Source of the DNA: Candidatus Altimarinota bacterium | GTDB lineage: Bacteria; Patescibacteriota; Gracilibacteria; BD1-5; UBA2023 | Assembly (NCBI GenBank): GCA_013268835.1 | Contig: JABFSX010000004.1 | Coordinates: 186,001 to 250,000, forward strand | Direction of reading: 5' to 3' | DNA: 64,000 bases | In this document: piece after piece, positions 32,195-42,760 of the stretch | Layout: every line of letters begins with the position of its first letter | How positions within the stretch are numbered: position 1 is the stretch's first letter | The notes under the pieces: model-generated | The model's input: only the letters and a program-made list of their open reading frames with translations | Told to the model about the DNA's origin: nothing | Databases searched by the model: none | Translations under genes and position numbers: made by a program

Positions 32195-35100
32195 CTAATA
32201 TCCTGTTAGGATATGAAGGGAAACTGGGGCAGCATAATTCCCTGCTGGTTGTTCTGTGCCAACCTTTGCACCAAACTGAACTCGATACGTATAAACATAT
32301 TTATCACCATTTGTATTAATAAGCTGGGGTTGATTTGTGATCAATGCTCAACCTTGAATCGTCGAAAGTGTTCCTGAATATGATCAATTAAATTTTTCAT
32401 ATCCAAAACCATCAATTCCAGTCCAATGAGAAACTATAGAACCAAGAGAATCCAATTCTGATCCAGATAGGGTAAGAGTAAATGGGGCACCAACCGTTTG
32501 AACCGTAATAACGAATTCATCTGGAGAAGAATTTTTTTGTATATTTCCTACCACTTTCCCAATATCAACACTCGGTTGACTTACGCTCCACTCAATCGCA
32601 TCAATATATATCGTTCGTTCGATAAAACTCTGATTTCCTGCAAAATCAGATACATAGAGACGAAATCGATATTTTCCATATGGAACTCCTGCAAGCGTAT
32701 GTATACTTGTTGTACTTGTGATACTTGGAGTACCTGAAATATATGAAGATGCTATATTTGGTCACCAAACAGACGTATTCCATCTTTCGAGTGTCACTCA
32801 TACAGTTGATGTATTAATTCCTACATCCGCATCCGTATAATTTGTAGTAACAGAAAAATTTCCAATAGGAAGTAATGATCCTGAAAGAAGAGAAATAGAA
32901 GTAATGGTTGGTGGAGTCAAATCAGTATTGAGCCCAATCCATGAAAAATATCTAGCTATCTTGGTACCCATAGTAGTAAATAATCCACCAGCTAAAAGAT
33001 TTAATTCTTGGTCTTTCCCAAGTGCATATACCGTACTTCCTGCATTGGGATTGAAAGTTGTGTCTAATACTCCCGCAGAAGAGTATCTCGCAATACGATT
33101 TCTTGTACCTCAAGTTACGGTAGTAAAGGTTCCACCAAATATGATATTACCAGAATTTTCTATCAGAATAGTATACACAACTGGGGTTCCACCAGTAACA
33201 TTTGGATTAAAAGTATTATCAATAACACCAACAGGACTCACTCTTGCTATATTATTTCTTCCTGCACCTGCGACATTTGTGAATTGTCATCCTAATACAA
33301 TAAATCCATTAGTTTGAATTTTTATATCCCATACTGCTGTTCCAGTAAATGCTGGATTAAAAGTATTATCCCATGTTCAGGTAGAATTCAATCTTCCAAT
33401 TCTCGTTCTTGGATTTCCTGTAATCGTTGTAAATGTTCATCAGATAAGAATCTTATTGTCTGACTGTATTGCTATTGCATAAACATTACCACCAGCATTA
33501 GAATCTATAAATGTAAGATCTACTGTTCCATCAGTATTAAGTCTAGCGATATTTCTTCGAGTTTGTAGGCCAAGTGTGGTAAAAGTTCATCAGATAAGGA
33601 TTTTTCCATCAGAGGGCTGAATAGCGATAGCCCGAATCTGGCTTCCTACAGTTATACTCGCATTGAAGGTAGTATCGAGTGTTCCATTAATATTAAGACG
33701 AGCAATATAATTCCGAGGAGATCATCATACGGTTGTGAAGGTTCATCAGATAAGGATTTTTCCATCAGATTGAATAGCGGTTGCATAGACAATACCATTG
33801 GCAACATTCGGATTAAACGTAGTATCTATAAATCCACCAGTACTCACACGAGCAACTCGATTTTGAGTTATTCATCCCATAGTAGTAAATGCTCATCCCA
33901 GAATAATCTGATTATCTGCCGTTGGAGAAAGAGTCCATACTGTATTATTTGGAACAGGATGATATGTGGTATCTACATTTCCAACTGGATGAGCGTATGC
34001 GATATATCGATTTGCAACTCCAAATATATTTGTAAAAAGTCATCCGATTCCAATAGTGCCATCTGATCGTGATCAGAGAGTGTATACTGTAGTATTAGCA
34101 CCAGGGTTCATGGTAGCATCAAGAACTCAAGCAGAAGAAACTCGAGCAATACGATTTCGTCCTACTCATCAGACAGTGAGAAAGGCTCATCCAAGAACAA
34201 TATTTCAACTCGATTCTAGGAGGAGGGCCTGTACAGTTGTGCTAGCATTTGGATTAAACGCATCAAGAACTCAGGCAGAAGAAACTCGAGCAATATTATT
34301 CCTTCCGGTAACTCATACAGTAGTAAAAGTTCCACCGAATATAATATTCCCACTTACACTCTCGATAATTATCGAATAAATGATCGGAATACCGCCAGAA
34401 ACATTTGGATTAAATGCTTCAAGGAGTCAAGCAGAAGAAACTCGAGCAATACGATTTCGTATAGTTCATCAAATAGTAGTAAATTGTCATCCGATGACTA
34501 TGGATCAATTACTTTGTAGTGCTATAGCATATACTGTACCATTAGCATTTGGATTAAATGTAGCATCTACGGATCCATTGATATTGAGACGAGCAATACA
34601 ATTATAGGTAATTCATCCTATAGCTATAAATGCTCATCCAATGAGAATCCTTCCATCAGGTTGAACGACAATCGATCGAACCTCGGTTCCTGTGGTTATA
34701 TTTGGAATAAAGGTAGTATCGAGTGTCCCATCGATATTGAGACGAGCAATACGATTTCGACCCACTCCTCATACGGTTGTGAAGGTTCATCAGATAAGAA
34801 TTTTTCCATCAGATTGAATAGCGGTTGTATAGACAATACCACCAGTAATATTTGGATTTATAAAAGTAGTGTCTAACATTCATCCTACTCCGATACGAGC
34901 AACTCCTCACATAGCAACTCCTCATACAGTAGTAAATGCTCATCCAATAATAAACTGATTATCTGTCGTTGGAGAAAGAGTCCATACTGTGGAATTCGGA
35001 ACATCCCAAGCTGGTACATACCCGAGTGCAAATGTTGAAGCCCCACAAGTGTAAAAAGAAACCTTGGAATCAATAACCTGAGCCTGACTAATCGGCTTTG

Positions 35101-35719
35101 TTGCTGTTCAGTCAGGAAGACACTCTCCTTGTGAATCCGTCATCAATCCACTGGTATTATAATCAGATTCGCTCGCATGATGAACAAGAAGATTAACCCA
35201 AGATCCATCAGGAATATCTCCTGCATCAACCGAAAGAAGCACCGGTTTAGAAAAAATAAGATGATTATCTGGAATTCAAAATTCAAAAGTAATCACACGA
35301 CTTGATTGAGACTTTCAGAACTTTTGTTCTGCGATAGTATGCTGTTGGTTTGTTGTAGGGCGAACTGCGATTGATCCTGGATCAATATTTGATTGAGATA
35401 TATTTCGGATAAGTGTATTATACAAGAGATCACTCGTGACAATACGATCCCCTATTTCCCCTGACATTCTTGAGCTTCTTTCAATAACATAAGTCGATCC
35501 CAAAAGCTCTGAATGAGAATCAAAAATGGTTACATCTGTTAATCCTGATCTTTCTTTATCATATCTTTCTCTCTCCTGAACCAATGTCTGAATGCTTTCT
35601 CTTGAATCAAATGCAACAGAAGAATCTATTCCTGAATAAGCAAATACCGATAGTGGTGAAACTACCTGAATAAGAATAAGAACTATACTGATGCAACGAT
35701 GAAAATAAGTGGAAACCAT
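32195..35719 (-). CDS. exported delta-60 repeat protein, about 1174 aa
   Basis: Signal peptide [19 protein letters not shown] from ATG 35719. Residues 230 to about 930 hold about 14 tandem delta-60 repeats of roughly 50 residues (pattern: [30 protein letters not shown]), predicted to form beta propellers. An Ig/Big-like region ([22 protein letters not shown]-type) and the C-terminal domain ending [20 protein letters not shown] follow. Many Gly are TGA, often in the GG pairs. Probably a large secreted or surface-displayed adhesin or structural protein. Confidence 0.88.
32900..35030 (-). repeat. array of about 14 delta-60 repeat units, about 150 bp each
   Basis: Regularly spaced ARI(G/L)-type segments (for example near 34893, 34740, 34588, 34438, 34287, 34140 down to about 32944) recur every 150 bp within the giant gene. 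The units are diverged but share attcatc/tcagata-type cores. Confidence 0.8.
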
Positions 35720-35890
35720 TGGTATATGTATTAGTATAATACTAGCACAATCGATATTGCTTAACAAAAACCAACTGCTATTAATGAATAAAAATATATT
35801 GACGTATTTAATATAGAGTTTTAAATACACAAAAGTACATTAAAAATAAAAAATATTGAATATTAATATATATTTTCTATACTCATACCT

Positions 35891-36394
35891 ATGATTTTAT
35901 CATCATACCTCATTGCATCTCCTCTTGGCGATATTATGGCTATAGCAAATAGCAAGGAACTTGTCCTTCTTGAATTTTCTGATTCTATCGAATTAGATTA
36001 TAAAAAGATAAAATTAGAAAACGTCTATTGAAAAATAGAATCCTGAAAAAATACAATTTTAGAAAAAACTGAACAAGAACTCCATGAATATTTTGAATGA
36101 AAAAGAAAAATATTCTCAATTCCTCTAGAATTTTCTGGAACTGAATTCCAAGAAAAAGCATGGAAATGACTTGAAAATATTCCTTACGGAGAAACTCGAA
36201 ATTACCTTGAACAAGCAACAATGATAGAGAATCCAAAAGCTGTCCGAGCTATTGGTTGAGCCAATCACAACAATCCAATTGTTATAATAATTCCCTGTCA
36301 TCGAGTTATCTGAAAAAGTGGAAAACTCATTGGATATGGGGGTGGCTTGGATAGAAAAAAGTGGCTTCTCGAGCACGAAAAAAAATACAAATAA
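35891..36394 (+). CDS. ogt: methylated-DNA--protein-cysteine methyltransferase
   Basis: A 167-residue DNA repair protein that removes O6-alkyl groups from guanine onto its own Cys. Motifs are FQEKAWKGLENIPYGETRNYLEQA (helix-turn-helix region), AIGGANHNNP, and the active site IIIPCHRVIG with the Gly from TGA. C-terminal GYGGGLDRKKWLLEHE matches the family end. Seven TGA-Gly codons. Confidence 0.93.
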
Positions 36395-36584
36395 TTTTTA
36401 AATTAAAATAAATAGTTTCATTTTCTTTCTGCTATACATTTAGATTTTGCTTCTTATTTTTGTGAGTTTTACTATTCTGTCGACGAAAATTTCGTAAAAA
36501 TTTCAAATGTTTCTTAGTTTTTGAAATTTTAGAAAACAAGTCGAGAACAGATGATAAAACGAACAAATCAAAGAAGAACTTTTG

Positions 36585-36606
36585 GTACTTTTGGTTACAA
36601 AAGTAC
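36585..36606. repeat. inverted repeat with 9-bp arms
   Basis: GTACTTTTG and CAAAAGTAC separated by GTTA, between ogt and the PhnA-like gene. No T run follows, so it is not an obvious terminator. Another palindrome ACGAAA-A-TTTCGT lies near 36483, so this intergenic stretch is structured. Confidence 0.55.
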
Positions 36607-36691
36607 AAGAAATTATATCAAAAAGTAAGGAAATATACCTTGAAAATATATTCAAGATGACAGAAAATAATACTCACTAACCTACTCATCT

Positions 36692-36916
36692 ATGTCAGAC
36701 ACTCTCATTACTGTCGATGCATTCGGTAATACACTCACCTCTGGTGACACGGTTCAGCTCACAAAGGAACTCGCTGTAAAAGGTACAAAGGTTGTACTCA
36801 AAAAAGGTACAAAAGTAAAAAATATTCGTACTACCGACGATATCGAAGAGATCACTGCAAATATACCTGAAATCAAGGGGCTCGTTCTCCGAACAGAATT
36901 CGTTAAAAAAGTATAA
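36692..36916 (+). CDS. PhnA-domain protein, 74 aa
   Basis: Whole length fits the C-terminal PhnA (YjdM) SH3-like domain: DTLITVDAFGNTLTSGDTVQ, KGTKVVLKKGTKVKNIR, IPEIKGLVLRTEFVKKV. The N-terminal zinc ribbon of full PhnA is absent, as in many short homologues. No TGA codon. Function unclear despite the historical name. Confidence 0.85.
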   Translation: MSDTLITVDAFGNTLTSGDTVQLTKELAVKGTKVVLKKGTKVKNIRTTDDIEEITANIPEIKGLVLRTEFVKKV

Positions 36917-37041
36917 TCTCGAAAACAAAAATTGTTCAGAATTTTATTTCTTTATAATTTATTCATATTTTCACAATCCCATAAATATTACTTTTATAGC
37001 AAGAATATGTCCAAATAGAGCAATAAATTCTATTTTTTCTC

Positions 37042-37141
37042 TTGACACTATGATAGTTTTAGTATTGCTTTTTTTGTAGGATGTAGTACACTACTCCTAT
37101 GGCAATTCGTCCATTTTTCTTCTTTTTGGAGGACTTCAATC
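37042..37141 (+). promoter_or_regulatory. duplicated leader with strong ribosome site, copy 1
   Basis: About 100 bases closely similar to 37788-37885, including TTGACACTAT, GTTTTAGT-TTGCTTTTTTT and GGCAATTCGTCCAT, ending in GGAGG (37128-37132) 9 bases before ATG 37142. TTGCTT-N16-TACACT may be the promoter. Such a Shine-Dalgarno is unusual in this window. Confidence 0.65.
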
Positions 37142-37678
37142 ATGTTCAAGAGACTTCTTGCAACTGCAGCGCTTATCCTGTCTAGCTTCTCGGCTCAGGC
37201 TGGGATAGTCACCATCTACGATGCACTTCTGGATTGGAATATCGGCACAACCCCTGAAAACGGCGGAAGTGCTACGGTCTACTATCGTGAAAGCGACAAT
37301 AGGCTGAAATCTTTCCAGGTAAACGTAGCCCCATTCGCAGATAGCCTCGCCACAATCGATCATCCTACTGATGATTGGCTTACTCCGATGGATGGATCAA
37401 ACATCACATTTGAGCCGGTCGATCTCTACAGCATCATTGCTGAAGATGTTCTGTACATCAGTTCATTGGGGATGAGCGTTGCATCATGGCGACAAACTCC
37501 GATGGATGGTGTTATGACCTTCCCCTATGGCCTCGCCAGTTGGGATATCGACATAAAATCGACGGTATCTCCGGTGCCAGAACCTCAGAGTTGGATACTC
37601 ATGCTGACTGGACTTGCTGTGATGATCCGCATGAAGAAAAAGAAAACTGAGTTGCCACAAGCTTTACGGTGTGCGTGA
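37142..37678 (+). CDS. PEP-CTERM exported protein 1 (standard-code stop TGA)
   Basis: A 178-residue protein with signal peptide LLATAALILSSFSAQAG and, near the C-terminus, VPEPQSWILMLTGLAVMIRM plus KKKK: the PEP motif, membrane helix and basic tail of PEP-CTERM sorting signals handled by exosortase. It has GC-richer codons, a strong Shine-Dalgarno, and ends at TGA 37676. If UGA is read as Gly here, translation would run 31 codons more, through the terminator hairpin, to TAG 37769. This marks the gene as foreign, standard-code DNA. No exosortase gene is seen. Confidence 0.85.
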   Translation: MFKRLLATAALILSSFSAQAGIVTIYDALLDWNIGTTPENGGSATVYYRESDNRLKSFQVNVAPFADSLATIDHPTDDWLTPMDGSNITFEPVDLYSIIAEDVLYISSLGMSVASWRQTPMDGVMTFPYGLASWDIDIKSTVSPVPEPQSWILMLTGLAVMIRMKKKKTELPQALRCA

Positions 37679-37705
37679 GAAATCATCTCATACTGACGGC
37701 AACAT

Positions 37706-37746
37706 TGAGTCCCCCTGAACTACAGGGGGACTTCATTTTTTAAAAA
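37706..37746 (+). terminator. terminator after PEP-CTERM gene 1
   Basis: AGTCCCCCTG / CAGGGGGACT stem with a short loop and T-rich tail, GC-richer than other terminators in the window. Confidence 0.88.
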
Positions 37747-37787
37747 AAATACACACCTAACTCTATATTAGATATTAAAAAAATAAC

Positions 37788-37885
37788 TTGACACTATACG
37801 AGTTTTAGTCTTGCTTTTTTTATAGGATATAGTAAACTATTCAGGTGGCAATTCGTCCATATTTTTCTTTTCGGAGGGTTTCATC
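37788..37885 (+). promoter_or_regulatory. duplicated leader with strong ribosome site, copy 2
   Basis: Second copy of the leader at 37042-37141. TTGCTT-N16-TAAACT matches the candidate promoter of copy 1, and GGAGGG (37873-37878) precedes ATG 37886. Confidence 0.65.
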
Positions 37886-38410
37886 ATGTTTAAGCGTCTT
37901 ATTGTGCTCATCGCACTGACACTGTCTGGTTTCACGGCTCAAGCTGGGGTTGTAACCCTGACGGATTTCTATCTCACTTGGGACATTGGCACAACCCCTG
38001 AAAACGGCGGAAGTGCTACCATCCACTATTACGATGGAGGCTCCAATTTGGAAAACTTATTCCAAGTATCCGTGTCACCGTGGGAATCGATCCTCCATAA
38101 CTCGGGTGGAAAAATCAATGAATGGCTCATTCCGATGATGGGATCAGATACCACATTCGCTCCTGTCTCCCTGGATAGAATCAGGGGAAGTGAATCCATA
38201 TTTGATACCTCTATGGGAACTGGCTATACATTCTGGAGCGGTAACCCGATGGATGGCGGGATGAGCTTTCCTGAAGGCTACGCAAAATGGGACGTCCAAA
38301 TATCAGCCGTCCCTGAACCGCAGAGCTGGATACTCATGGCGAGCGGGCTCCTTGCCCTTGTCACGATTCGAAAAAAGAAAATCGGATTGCCAATGAGTTC
38401 GATTGCATGA
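37886..38410 (+). CDS. PEP-CTERM exported protein 2 (standard-code stop TGA)
   Basis: A 174-residue paralogue of the preceding protein: MFKRL start, signal peptide ending TAQAG, shared block WDIGTTPENGGSAT, and C-terminal VPEPQSWILMASGLLALVTI with a RKKK tail. It ends at TGA 38408; under code 25 it would continue about 67 codons into the converging gene. Tandem duplication of the first gene with its leader and terminator. Foreign origin as for gene 1. Confidence 0.85.
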   Translation: MFKRLIVLIALTLSGFTAQAGVVTLTDFYLTWDIGTTPENGGSATIHYYDGGSNLENLFQVSVSPWESILHNSGGKINEWLIPMMGSDTTFAPVSLDRIRGSESIFDTSMGTGYTFWSGNPMDGGMSFPEGYAKWDVQISAVPEPQSWILMASGLLALVTIRKKKIGLPMSSIA

Positions 38411-38447
38411 TACGAGTGGGTAACCATCTCTATCAGCATCAAAAATA

Positions 38448-38478
38448 AAAACCCCCTGGTAATCCAGGGGGTTTATAT
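38448..38478. terminator. terminator after PEP-CTERM gene 2
   Basis: AAACCCCCTGG / CCAGGGGGTTT with loop TAAT. It lies within four bases of the end of the converging FecR-domain gene (38482). Confidence 0.88.
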
Positions 38479-38481
38479 TAA

Positions 38482-40164
38482 CTATTTCTTTATAGTAATA
38501 GAAGTAAACGTTGCCGTAAATGGTTGCGATCAATCACTCTTATTTCAAACTAAGAACTGAGATGGAGAGATAGTATTATTAAGCACAAATTCTACATGAT
38601 CAGGACCATAACTCGTCACAGTACCGTATGAGTCAAGATCATTATCCCAACTTCAGCCAGTTCGATGAATTTTTATTCAACCTCAAAAATCCACAAGATA
38701 ACCATTCGCAGGCAAAGAATCAAACTCAATTCTAATAGTCTTATTTTTCAATCAAAGCCAAGAAGAATCAGGATTTGTATAGATAAGCTTATTTGTTCAA
38801 GTTATCGTTCTTGTTCCACTTGCATTAAAGGTATACTTTCTCTTTGATCCACGAATAGCATTATTTGTATTAGGAAGTCCTGTAAATTGAGTTACTCATA
38901 CCGTTTTATAGGAGCCACCCTTACACATTGAGAAATAAGGAATAAAAGTCTTATTTTGTTTTTTACATTCCAATCTTGCAAATTTTCTTGAATTAATAAC
39001 CTCATCAGTATTTTCATCCAAGTCTATTACATTTTCTTCATCAATCATAGTGGCTGCATCTGCAATGTCAGGAGCAGATACTAGATCTCATCCTTCGATG
39101 AAAAGTGATAATACTGCGGTATTACCCAATTGTAATGTATTATTTAATTCATCATTCAATAATACTTTTGCTGGAGCTGACAGCCCTCATGCCAAAAGGA
39201 GCTGAGACATATATTTTACATCAGATTCTGCATTCCTCTTGATCCAAGTATCAACATATGAAGTTACTGGAGTCTTAGTAGCCATTACTATATTTGCAGA
39301 ACCATCATCATATGTTAATGTATTTCATGGACTCACCACAGGAGCGACAGCACCATCAATATCTTCAACACTAGCGATAGCAGCAGCAGCTATTGTAAAT
39401 GTTTTTACTCCTCATAATGAGGTTGTTTTTGGAATTGGCTTAATTGGATTTGCTAGATTAGTTGAATCAATTACATTAATAATATATTTTCATCCAATTT
39501 TCTGGAGATCTACACTTGTTCCTCGAACTCAGGTTACCACGCCACCACCACCAAGATTGATACCAGTACCGGTAAGAATACGTCCCCAGAGTCGACCATC
39601 AGAGAGGATCACTTCAGCAACAGTATTACCATCAAGTTCTCAATATTTAAGTTCCACATTTGTAGCCGTACTTAAACGAAGAAGTGAATTATCAGCTACA
39701 AACATAATTGTACCAGTTCCATCTGCAGCAGTATCTACCACATCTCCTTCGTATAGAGGCATCCCTACTCCTGCAGCAATAGGAGTCAAGCTTCCACTTC
39801 TATAAACATTGACTGTACCATAGAATTCACTAATAGTACCAATAGAGAGATCCGCAAGAACTCCTCCAAGATGTCCGCATCGTCATTTACCACTACCATC
39901 AACAGCTACCCATACATTATCGATTGGCTCACCGCTACAATCCTTATCTTTGAGATAGTCATTTGCACTTACTCATGAGAGCATATTTGCGTTGAGTGCA
40001 TTTCCATTAGCATCAAATGCACCAGTGAGAACCTGCCCAAGAGTTCCTGGCCCGATTGGCATGCGAGTAAATGGAGAACTATCTGGAAATAGTATTCCAG
40101 CCGCTACCGCAGCTATCCCAATAAAAACAACTACCGATATAGGAATAATGACTATTTTTTTCAT
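38482..40164 (-). CDS. membrane-anchored FecR-domain protein, 560 aa
   Basis: N-terminal anchor VVVFIGIAAVAAGILF, a short LTGAFDANGNALNANMLSG segment shared in style with the next gene, then a FecR domain: FYGTVNVYRSGSLTPIAAG, EGDVVDTAADGTGTIMF, NSLLRLSTATNVEL, LSDGRLWGR and VVTGVRGTSVDLQ. The C-terminal 150 residues are beta-rich and Ig-like (VEFVLNNTISPSQFLV). Around ten TGA-Gly. FecR domains here usually mark extracytoplasmic binding or assembly proteins rather than iron sensors. Stop TAG 38482. Confidence 0.8.
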
Positions 40165-40215
40165 AATGAAAAATAAATTAAAGATTATATATTGATTCTA
40201 CTATTGATATACATA

Positions 40216-40563
40216 CTACGGTGTAGTACTACACTGTGCATCGCCATTATTATCAAATCACATAATGCAATTTGGTGCACAAGAACGAATTGTACCTAGT
40301 TTTACAAAATCTGAAGCTGAATTACCACCAATTTTCAGTGCATTTTGGACAGTTCCATCACCTGGATTTTGCCAATTTTTCCCAGGGAGACCATCTGGAT
40401 TTCATGTAAGTATCAGATTAATAACTCTTCCAAATGCTCCTCCATCTGCTGCATATGCAACCGAGACAAATCCAAGAGCAAGAATAGTGAAAAAACCAAT
40501 ACCAAAAACAGTAGCCCGAATAAGTTCTTCTCGAAAAATACGAGAAAGCGGAGTTTTTTGCAT
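40216..40563 (-). CDS. small exported or membrane-anchored protein, 115 aa
   Basis: N-terminal hydrophobic segment ATVFGIGFFTILALGFVSVAYA (signal or anchor), then a Gly/Asn-rich segment with NALKIGGNSASDFVKLG and two Cys near the end. It lies just upstream of the FecR-domain gene on the same strand and shares its pilin-like or anchor-like start, so they may form one surface complex. Confidence 0.65.
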
Positions 40564-40593
40564 ATATTGAGAATAAATGATAGAGTAGAGTAT

Positions 40594-42714
40594 ATGAGAA
40601 AGCTAAAAAACTTCAAACATATTTTCATAATTATTCTTCTCTCTCTTTCATTTTTATTTTGAGGGATATTATTATTTTCTGAGGAATTTACGAATTCTAT
40701 GAATGGATTTTTTATCTATCGTACTGGAAATAATATTTGGCAAGATACCATATATACACATACACTTAAGACATCTGATAATATTATCCTTGTAAATATC
40801 GATGAACAATCGATCAATAGTCTTCAGGCAAATGGTGATCTTAAGATGCTTACAATTCCTAAAAAAATATATGCAAATTTAGTTGACAAAATTGAATGAG
40901 CATGAGTTAAATGAATAGGATTTGATATTATCTTTCAAAATTCTGATCCAGATCAAAATGAATTCGCAAAAACTCTCAAAAAATATAAAAATATAGTTAT
41001 TGGTGCTTCGTATTACTCTGCAAATGAAGATCAAAATAAAACCTGTATCACAGATGAAACATCTTGATGAATTACCTGTAAATGATTTCCTCAAGTTACC
41101 TATGTGAGTGTTCCATGGTGACTTGTGGATGTTGGTATGCCGAATTCTCGTAATATCCTCACGGAAAATGCAGGTGCCTTTTCTCGAATTACAAAATTCG
41201 ATATTTATACAAAAAATAATCTTGGTGGAACAGAAACCATCGCAGGTTCGTGGAAAAATAATCTCGGACTCGATACTACCCTCTATAGTCTTGGAACCGA
41301 AATGTTACGTCTTCAGGATAAAAATCTACTTAAAAGAAATGAATTTAGAAATAATTCATTACTTAATCCTTATTTTGGTGGCCCAAAATCATATAAAAGT
41401 ATATCATTTATTGATGTCATCAATATGACAAATATGAGTGAACTTGAAAAAATATTCAAATGAAAATACGTGCTTATTGGTGAATCTTGAACATTTATTC
41501 ATGACACGATTACCTCACCAGTAACTGGTACCGCTATGGATGGAGTAGAACTCCATGCTCATTTTCTTGATGGACTCATACAAGATAAGATGCTTACAAA
41601 AGCACCTCCTATAGATATATGGATCATTAGTGCATTTCTTACAATTATTACTATTCTCTTCTATTTCTATCTTCCAAACTATCTCTCACCAGTATTTGCA
41701 ATACTCGTGATGACAGGAATCATATGGATATCTCGTTATATATATGATATTCATAGAACTCTTATGGATATTTTTCCACTTCTTCTCTCTGTTTGTATTG
41801 CAACATTTCCGATGACCTTCATCTATCGATTCTTTGTTGTAGATAATGAGAAACGGTATATTGAGAACGCATTTGGCCACTATATCGATCCGAAGATGGT
41901 TCAGATGATCGATATGGAAGAAGTCTCTGTGAGTCTTGGTGGAGAACAAAGAGATCTATCTGTATTCTTTTCTGATATTGCTGGATTCACTACCATATCA
42001 GAAAAACTCTCCCCAAAAGACCTCTTCTGGCTTATGAGCCTCTATCTCTCTCGAATGACTGAAATCCTCAAAAAAGAATGAGGAACGCTCGATAAATATA
42101 TCGGTGATGCGGTGATGGGATTTTTCTGAGCACCAATAGCCCAATCTGATCATGCAATACGAGCCTGTAGAACTGCTGTAGAGATGAGGCGAATTCTCCC
42201 AGAACTTAACAAAGAAATCACTGCAAAATGAATCCAAGCAGTGAGCTTCCGTGTAGGAATAGCGAGTGGTGATGTAATGGTAGGAAACATTGGATCAACA
42301 GACCACTTCAATTATACCGTTCTCGGTGATACTGTGAATCTCGCATCACGACTTGAGGCGACTGGAAAAGAATACAATATGTTTGTTATCATCTCTGAGT
42401 GAACTCGAAAACAGATTGGAGACCTCTTTGCTCTCCGTGAACTCGATACGATTGCAGTAAAATGAAAAACTGAAGGAATACGAATATTTGAACTTCTTGG
42501 ATTCAAATGAGATGTATGAGATCGTACGATGTATGACACATATGAAAAAGCTCTTGCTCTCTATAGAGAATGAAAATATATAGAGGCAGGAAAAATATGG
42601 GAATGACAGATGGATAAAGATCCTGTATCTACAGTTATGGCACTCAGGTGTGTAGAGATCATCAAGTGAAATATTCTCGTCGAAAATGGAGTCTATCATA
42701 TGACTCATAAATAA
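40594..42714 (+). CDS. CHASE2-domain class III adenylate cyclase
   Basis: A 706-residue receptor. The first membrane helix (residues 8-32) is followed by an extracellular CHASE2 domain (ILVNIDEQSI, KGIGFDIIF, VSVPWGLVDVGMPN, GKYVLIGESG). Three helices lie near 355-430, then a class III cyclase: SVFFSDIAGFTTISEKLSP (metal Asp), LDKYIGDAVMGFFG (second Asp), FRVGIASGDVMVGNIG, YTVLGDTVNLASRLEATGK. Lys and Asp at the purine-binding sites fit ATP. About 20 TGA-Gly. Converts an outside signal to cAMP, with no cAMP receptor in the window. Confidence 0.92.
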
Positions 42715-42750
42715 AAAATAACCCAACAACTTCTATTGGGTTATTTTTTT
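42714..42750. terminator. bidirectional terminator
   Basis: AATAACCCAA / TTGGGTTATT with flanking A and T runs, between the cyclase and the converging FISUMP gene. Confidence 0.88.
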
Positions 42751-42760
42751 GATAAAGGTA

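Noticed and set aside
32900-34650. Several open frames on the plus strand across the delta-60 gene.
   Set aside because: They mirror the repeat structure of the opposite strand and lack starts, promoters or protein-like composition.
32900-35030. Regular 150-bp spacing suggesting a CRISPR array or satellite.
   Set aside because: The units translate into delta-60 protein repeats in one long frame and no short identical repeats with unique spacers exist. No CRISPR array was seen in the window.
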